A DNA stretch of 64,000 bases, taken from the NCBI GenBank assembly GCA_964019415.1, contig OZ025869.1, positions 545,501-609,500 on the forward strand, given 5' to 3'. Source of the stretch: Ianthella basta (lineage: Eukaryota; Porifera; Demospongiae; Verongiida; Ianthellidae). This document shows, piece by piece, positions 58,640 to 64,000 of the stretch. The notes below the pieces were generated by a model. It did no database searches and was not told the origin of the DNA. It worked only from the letters and a program-made list of their open reading frames with translations. Both the position numbers and the translations under genes were made by a program. The stretch's first letter is position 1. The number at the start of each line of letters is the position of its first letter.

Positions 58640-59472
58640 CCACTAGCTATAAGATTGCCTGGAGAGCAAAAAGTATATTTCACCAAAATTGAATAATCTG
58701 TAGCCTGCAGCTACGTACATTAATGAAACGTTGGCTCTGTAGGAAATACAAGTATAGCTAATTTAATTGCACACAAAGATGATTAGCCCTGATGCTGCAA
58801 GTGCTGTTAGGATTTGTCTGCATACGAGGACAAAAATTTCAGTCAAGGGTGCACTTCAAGGTGATAATGCTACATTAATTGGACATGTTGGTCAACCTTT
58901 CTCTTTAGTGGCCGTTTTTCCTCCTGTTTGTTTCAGAGATAAATTAATTGCAGTGCTTGGCAGAAAAGGTTAAAATGTACTACAGGTGTACTATGAATAC
59001 AGGCCTAGGTATATGGTCATATCTTACAGCTAAGGTCGTGTCAGTAACAGGTTCTGTAACCAGTTCACGTACTCTGCAAGTCAGTCTGTGAAGGTCCAGC
59101 TGAAGTGAAAGCCACGATTGAGTGTGTGCACTAGAGTGAAGAAGCCCCTACCATAAATAAGGTGCTGTTGGGATACCTATGGAATAACCCAAAAGTGGGA
59201 CATTTCACACTGTAAATCTTTAAGGTATGGTATGATACATGAACATGCACAACATATATCTGTATAAAATGTCTAGCTCTATAGTAACACTGAATAATTC
59301 TATTGTAGGTATTCATAAAAACTTGTCTAAAATTGTGAAAGTGATTCCCAAATACTGGTACCGGTATGGACGCTGCCTAAAAACAGTCTGTAGGAACATC
59401 TAAATGTTTCACAGTAAGAACATGTTTTGATCTTGCATGGACTCCGTATACCTAATCTTGTCAATCAGCAAG
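58640..59472. repeat. Segment duplicated at 14.69-15.38 kb
   Basis: Continues the homology of the dynein block. A plus-strand frame 58767-58973 (68 residues, with TKISVKGALQGDNATLIGHVGQ) has a damaged counterpart at 14820-15010 and might be a relic exon. 59320-59472 shows nothing. Confidence 0.5.
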
Positions 59473-59765
59473 TAGCCTCGTCCCCAGGCTATCCGCGATA
59501 ATTAGCATGGGCGGGAAAGACGGCCTGGTATACACTGTTTGCGCATGTGCAAATTTTCCCGGCCCCAAAAGTAGGGTAACAGAAACCGACACATCCGTAT
59601 ATTATCCGTAAAAGTCAACTACAGTAATGGCTACTGCGCAGGTTACAAAGGACAGGCTATTCACTGACGCTCTGTCGTACGCTCTTTCTTGCGTTGGACT
59701 TTCTAGTATTGTGCTCAAGCAAGAACAGCTGACTGCTATTCGTTATCTCTACCAACGGAAGGACA
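59473..59765 (+). pseudogene. RecQ-like helicase first exon behind a transposon-type end
   Basis: From ATG 59627: MATAQVTKDRLFTDAL, then LKQEQLTAIRYLYQRKD, the RecQ Q-motif region, different in sequence from the 15.8 and 54.9 kb copies. It breaks off before the Walker A motif, where a CA-rich block duplicated from 46.68 kb begins. Upstream, 59473-59560 resembles the end of the 6829 element (TAGCCTCGTCCCCAGGC). The right end of any element is gone. Confidence 0.5.
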
Positions 59766-60615
59766 TATATACACACATGCACACATGTATGTATGTATGT
59801 ATACAACAGCACACACAAGTATACCACATGAACTGGCACTAATACATGCACTGTTGTGGGTGTATATACGTACATTTATACACAAATGTGCACTGCAAGT
59901 ACAGTATGCACATGGTTACACATGCTGTACATGCTGTACTAAAATAAGCAAACAGTATTATATTCAAACAGGCATATGTATGTATGTATGTATGTATGTA
60001 TATACATGCATGTGGCAATATTATGTGTTGCACTTTGGTAGTTGAGAGTAACTGTACATGTGTGGTCATGTCCCAGACTACACTTGTACCACAGGTGGAG
60101 GGCATGTTGTTGTAGTGGTACATTCCACCATTCCTGGCAGCGAGTTGCTACAGTTGGTTGTATGTGCCATGAATCTGGCAGTACAGTATAAACTGATCAA
60201 TCAAATGAGCCGTGGCTGATGACGCATTTAACGACTTATGCATCTATGTAGTTGGTCTTTACAGTTACAGTATGTGACTGGAGGGGGGGGCAGTTGTAAC
60301 ATTGAGTTCTAACTACATACATATGCACATCCACACACTGTCTACTATCTGTGCATGTGTCAGTCTCCTCCTTCTCACAACCAACTGTTAACCAGTTTTG
60401 AAACCATTCTGAAGTCAGTCCACCTCAATCACAGTTACATGGGCCAAAAGTGTTTGATGTCAAAGATTAAATTACAAATTGTTGTTTGTCCACTACATGT
60501 GCTAATGTGTAGATATGTCTCGGGTATACACCTCTTGTCTCTGTTATTGGATTGCTGTCACTGTAATACTGTGTGTGTGATTTAATTATGTGACAGCAGA
60601 TGAGTTGATGCATGT
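59766..60615. repeat. Segment duplicated at 46.68-47.29 kb
   Basis: See the 46530-47290 entry. 60250-60615 shows no recognisable feature. Confidence 0.5.
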
Positions 60616-61110
60616 ACACATTTCAGAGCTAGTCACCTCCTAATGTGTAGGACATTGTCATCATGGAGGTTGTCACATCTGTTACATAGTGACATGTACA
60701 GTGTGTTATAGTTCATCACTATGCATGTGTCATCTTGAGGGCCCAGAGCAATGGTACTACCACTAACTTACTACATCCTTCTGCTGTTTGTTGTGTGTGT
60801 GTGTGTGTGTGTGTGTGCGTGCGCGTGCGTGTGTGTGCATGTATGTACAGTATGTGTACGTGTGTGTGCGTTCGAGCATGTGTGTGTGCCTGCGAGCATG
60901 TGTGTGTGTGCGCGTGCGTGTGTGTGCATGCATGTATGTGTGCATGTGTGCAGGCATGCGTGTGTGTGTGTGCATGCATGTATGAGGTTGACTTTACTGC
61001 TGTGGTCAATTGTCCAAATTGTGTGACATTGTTCGTTTTCTCATTTCTCCAGAGCCTGCATGAGGTCATTGTAAAGTTGGACACCTGACATGAACACCAG
61101 ACGGCAGCTA
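60616..61110 (+). pseudogene. DNAH1-like fragment: partial exon 3 and tail
   Basis: Near-identical to 47840-48330. Exon-3-like sequence (60733-60785) leads into an interrupted GT tract (60793-60995) and the tail module (SLHEVIVKLDT then stop at about 61088). Confidence 0.55.
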
Positions 61111-61240
61111 CATATGTGTATACATGACAATGTACATTATACAAAGTTGTCACTATATAAACATGACCTTAATTGATGCATGGCATGAATTTGATTCCAG
61201 CAAATTTCCTGGTATGTGAATAGCTTATTCTTAACTGGCC

Positions 61241-61358
61241 TAGTCTGGCGCGCTAGCCCCAACTTCCTGCCCCCGATTGCGCGTGGGCGAGAAAGTTGGC
61301 CGACTTTCTCGCCCACATGCAATTGGGGGCAGGAAGTTGGGGCTAGCGCACCAGACTA
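61241..61358. mobile_element. Palindromic short inverted-repeat element, copy 2
   Basis: Same arms as the 31624 element (TAGTCTGGCGCGCTAGCCCC). Flanks TAACTGGCC (61232-61240) and TAACTAGCC (61359-61367) form a 9-bp duplication with one difference. The paralogous site at about 48452-48462 carries a single TAACTAGCC and no element, so the empty site is visible. Confidence 0.9.
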
Positions 61359-61897
61359 TAACTAGCCATGCACACACATGCCAGGACATTCAGCATTTTC
61401 CCTACTTTAATTTACACACAGGGAATGTTTAGCTAAAACATAAATCATGGGTAGTTATGTGTAGTTATATACTATGTGAGTTTCAGGATCCATCTTGCAG
61501 TCAGCATGTACATGTGTAACCATGCAATTATACATTCATTACTTTGTATTGTGCACGCCTGAATCCTGATTGGTGTATAGGTCATGATCATACAGAACAG
61601 TTTAGCTGTAATTACAGTAATATATTTCATAATGCAGCCACCCTATAGCCCCCAGCATTGAGCTTGTATGCGTGGGATTGCTGTAGCTAGCTGGACCCAC
61701 TAGATTGCATGACTATTATGCGCACCCAAAATTACGTCATGGTTCGAGCCTATGCTGCATATAATAGGATTGTCCTGCTCGCATACAACTGCACGGCATT
61801 GTGGGCCGTACGTGGCGACGTGGACGTTGTCATATGGTTTCGGCGCCGCGCCTTTTGCAGCACAAACATGTCTGCGGACTGAGTCAAGCTGTACACA
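61359..61897. repeat. Upstream region duplicated at 48.45-49.01 kb
   Basis: Collinear with the other copy, including the CATATGGTTTCGG promoter-like end. The X-box is decayed as in that copy. Confidence 0.65.
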
Positions 61898-63030
61898 ATG
61901 ACCTCCCGTCCTGGAACTCGTAGCGGAGTGGGTCACCGCGAGCTGCTCAACTCGCGGGGGAGAGGGAAGGCCCTTGGAGCCAGCCCGTGGGGGTTCTACT
62001 CAGAAATCGTCAACCCGGAGCGAAGGACAGAGTGACGGTGCGTAGTTGTGCAGCAGTGCTCGGTACGGCGACGGCTTTGTGTCCTTACCAGCTGTTTCGT
62101 GCAGAGTTAGATTAGGTGTACGGATCTAGGTCTGTAGCCATGCATTAGGATGTGCTATTCATGATAAGGTTATGTGTTCTATTTCTGTGTCTCTGTTAAA
62201 TGTTGCCTTATTCGCTAGGAGACGTCGGATCAGTCACCAAGACCAGACAGACGCTCCACTGTCCTCCTGGTACGTGTGTATGCCTCGTGTACACCTTGTT
62301 CAGTCAGTTTCTGTTACCTTGTTCTGCCACTACCCTAACCCTTCACTTCCTGCCTCTCCTCCTCCTTCTATGAGTAGTGTCCCAGTTTCAAATTCCGCAT
62401 CTTTGCGGACACCTTGCATCGAAGGCACAGAGCCATGGTCTCACCACTCAACTCACTTCATGACTATCTGCTGTATGTTGTGTTTGTGTGTGCGCGCATG
62501 TGTGTGTGCATGTCGGTGTGTGTGTGCGTGCGTGCACTATTACATGTTCTTTCAGCTGCCCGTACACAGTGACATGTACAGTGTGTTGTTTGTAGTCGTC
62601 ACATACGTACATGTGTACATGATGTGTGTGTGTGTGTGTGTACCTGTGTTGTGTGTAGGACTTTGCAGTACACAGCTGGGACCCCAAGGTGCAATTGGCC
62701 TTTGACACTCAAGTGGGAGTGACCCCACGGAGGATAGAGATTGAGAGGTGAGGGGAGGGGGAGTAGGAGTGTGTGCATGTGCTTAGGGTTAGCAAGTTGG
62801 TTCAGCGAGTGTGTGAATAATCTTGTGTATTGTTGTGTAACATGTTTCCTCACTATCCCTTGCTGCTCTTCCCATCTCTCTTCAGATGCAATAGAGACTA
62901 TGCCCAACAGAACATTCCAACCCTGCTCTCTTCCATGGCCAGAGCAATGTACCCTCTCTCATCACACCCAAGGCACACAGGAAGGGAAGGGGAGGGGCGC
63001 CGGGGCAGGAGGAGGGGACAGTGAGGACAT
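61898..63030 (+). pseudogene. DNAH1-like N-terminal fragment, five-exon copy 2
   Basis: Exon 1 (61898-62037) reads MTSRPGTRSG to GFYSEIVNP, then shifts frame by one base. Exon 2 (62219-62269) has an internal deletion of about 23 bp. Exon 3 (about 62381-62475) is out of frame. Exon 4 (62659-62747) is intact with PRRIEIE and a GTGAGG donor. Exon 5 (from 62886) reads RDYAQQNIP, then LLSS, and diverges. It sits in a 3-kb block duplicated from or to 48.2-50.8 kb, but keeps exons 4 and 5, which the other copy lost. Confidence 0.65.
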
Positions 63031-63139
63031 GCAGGTGTGCACTAGTTGGAGTATGAGACACGAGATTGCTTATTGTCAGTGCACTGGCCCTGTCAATAGT
63101 GAGCAGTGGAAGCAACAGTTAGGGTAGAACCAACCCAAC

Positions 63140-64000
63140 ACTTCGGATAGCCACCCAAATGGTTCTTATATGCTCCTTTCACACGTGCTGAAATCGGGCA
63201 AACCCGTTGATGATTTTACATACGTAGTCCACTTGGCCCAGTTTGAATTGGGTTAGCAAGTTGGTTCAGTCTTGCTTATGAGTAGGTTTGAACGGAGTGA
63301 ACTCTCCATGTATATTGTTGAGTGGGTACAGCAGCATGAGGATGTGTCTGGACTATAGCTACTCCTGTGCCTCACCTGACAGTCCTTTACTGCAGGCATG
63401 TGGTGGATTAATTAGTACATTGAGAAGTAACCATCTTCACACTCATACCGTTCTTCAAGAACACCTACACTCTCCTACCATTTTCACTTGTCAGATGTGA
63501 TCATCTCTGTGCTGTGTGCCTTAATTCTACACAGCCACAAAAACAATAGAACGTGATGATTCAAAAGGCCGGCCCACAATGTGGATGCCATCTATGATCA
63601 TTTTGTAATATTGCTATGCTAATAATTTATGTCATGTAAAATGATTCTGAATGCCTTAGATTCACATCCACTGCTCATGTATGTTTGCAACACTTCACTT
63701 CACTCTCCTGTCTCTGCTACTGCAAATATCAGGAATGCTATATTACTTCCCTGCTACGAAACAGTGTTCACCAGCAAGTCATGTGACTGCTAATAATGGA
63801 TAGTACCGTATGAGCTTTATTTTTTGCAGGTTTAATGTATGCAGTTTTTGCAGATCAACCGTGTGTGAAAATTTCAGCCATGAATATTTAGACATCTCAG
63901 CATACAGAAACCTACCAAAAAGTGACGTAGTGGTTACTAAAATGCTGGTCGACCAGTAACACTGTAATGGATATTCTTTGCAAATGACCTGGGACACTTT
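63140..64000. repeat. Segment duplicated at 49.97-50.83 kb
   Basis: Collinear with the other copy to the window edge. No gene recognised; the minus-strand frame at 63779-63997 has a counterpart at 50518-50793 but no family. Confidence 0.6.

Overview
The window looks like a gene-poor, repeat-rich stretch of animal nuclear DNA, most probably from a demosponge. The evidence is three apparently intact genes for short-chain collagen C4-like (spongin-type) proteins, two genes for proteins joining a short collagen helix to a fibrinogen-like C-terminal domain, very short introns (about 100 bp), TATA boxes at the expected distance, and many (CA)n/(GT)n tracts. Another early-branching animal is possible, because both collagen families also occur in cnidarians. 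No bacterial, organellar, rRNA, tRNA or CRISPR feature was seen.

Intact genes. C4-like copies A (4333-5244), B (32732-33681) and C (55700-56608) lie on the minus strand and have two exons each. The intron falls inside the Gly-X-Y region, and joining the exons keeps the triplet register. The collagen/fibrinogen-like genes at 25091-26353 and 44673-45941 are single-exon, plus-strand paralogues. All five encode secreted, probably trimeric, extracellular matrix or defence-type proteins.

Broken copies. C4-like pseudogenes D (16991-18370) and G (51110-51960) are on the minus strand, and E (18779-19620) and F (35329-36175) are on the plus strand. D and E still face away from each other across a shared promoter region, and remnants of that same arrangement recur beside F, beside G and near 2.8 kb. 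At least ten fragments resemble the first five coding exons of axonemal dynein heavy chain 1 (DNAH1). They sit near 7, 13.5, 29.1, 31.7, 34.7, 48, 49, 58, 60.7 and 62 kb, and none continues into a full dynein gene. Two of them keep an RFX-type X-box ahead of exon 1, as expected for a ciliary gene. Smaller relics include receptor tyrosine phosphatase exons (52.3-53.0 and 57.4-57.9 kb), a PHD-finger gene (29.4-29.8 kb) and RecQ-like helicase first exons (15.8, 54.9 and 59.6 kb).

Mobile DNA. Several non-autonomous inverted-repeat elements have readable target-site duplications: 696 bp at 6829, 612 bp at 56633 (inside the 5' leader of gene C), palindromic elements of 111 and 118 bp at 31624 and 61241, and a 33-bp palindrome at 13506. 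Two copies of another element (15656 and 54560) carry a RecQ-like exon. A 152-bp insertion at 31845 has a 12-bp target duplication and a hammerhead-like core.

Layout. Most of the remainder is a mosaic of segmental duplications: 36-42 kb is a tandem series; 48.2-50.8 kb matches 61-64 kb; 14.7-17.1 kb matches parts of 53.9-55.9 and 58.7-59.3 kb; and 7.9-12.8 kb holds four copies of one module. These duplications appear to have spread collagen genes, dynein fragments and microsatellites together. All family names come from reading the sequence by eye; no database search was run.
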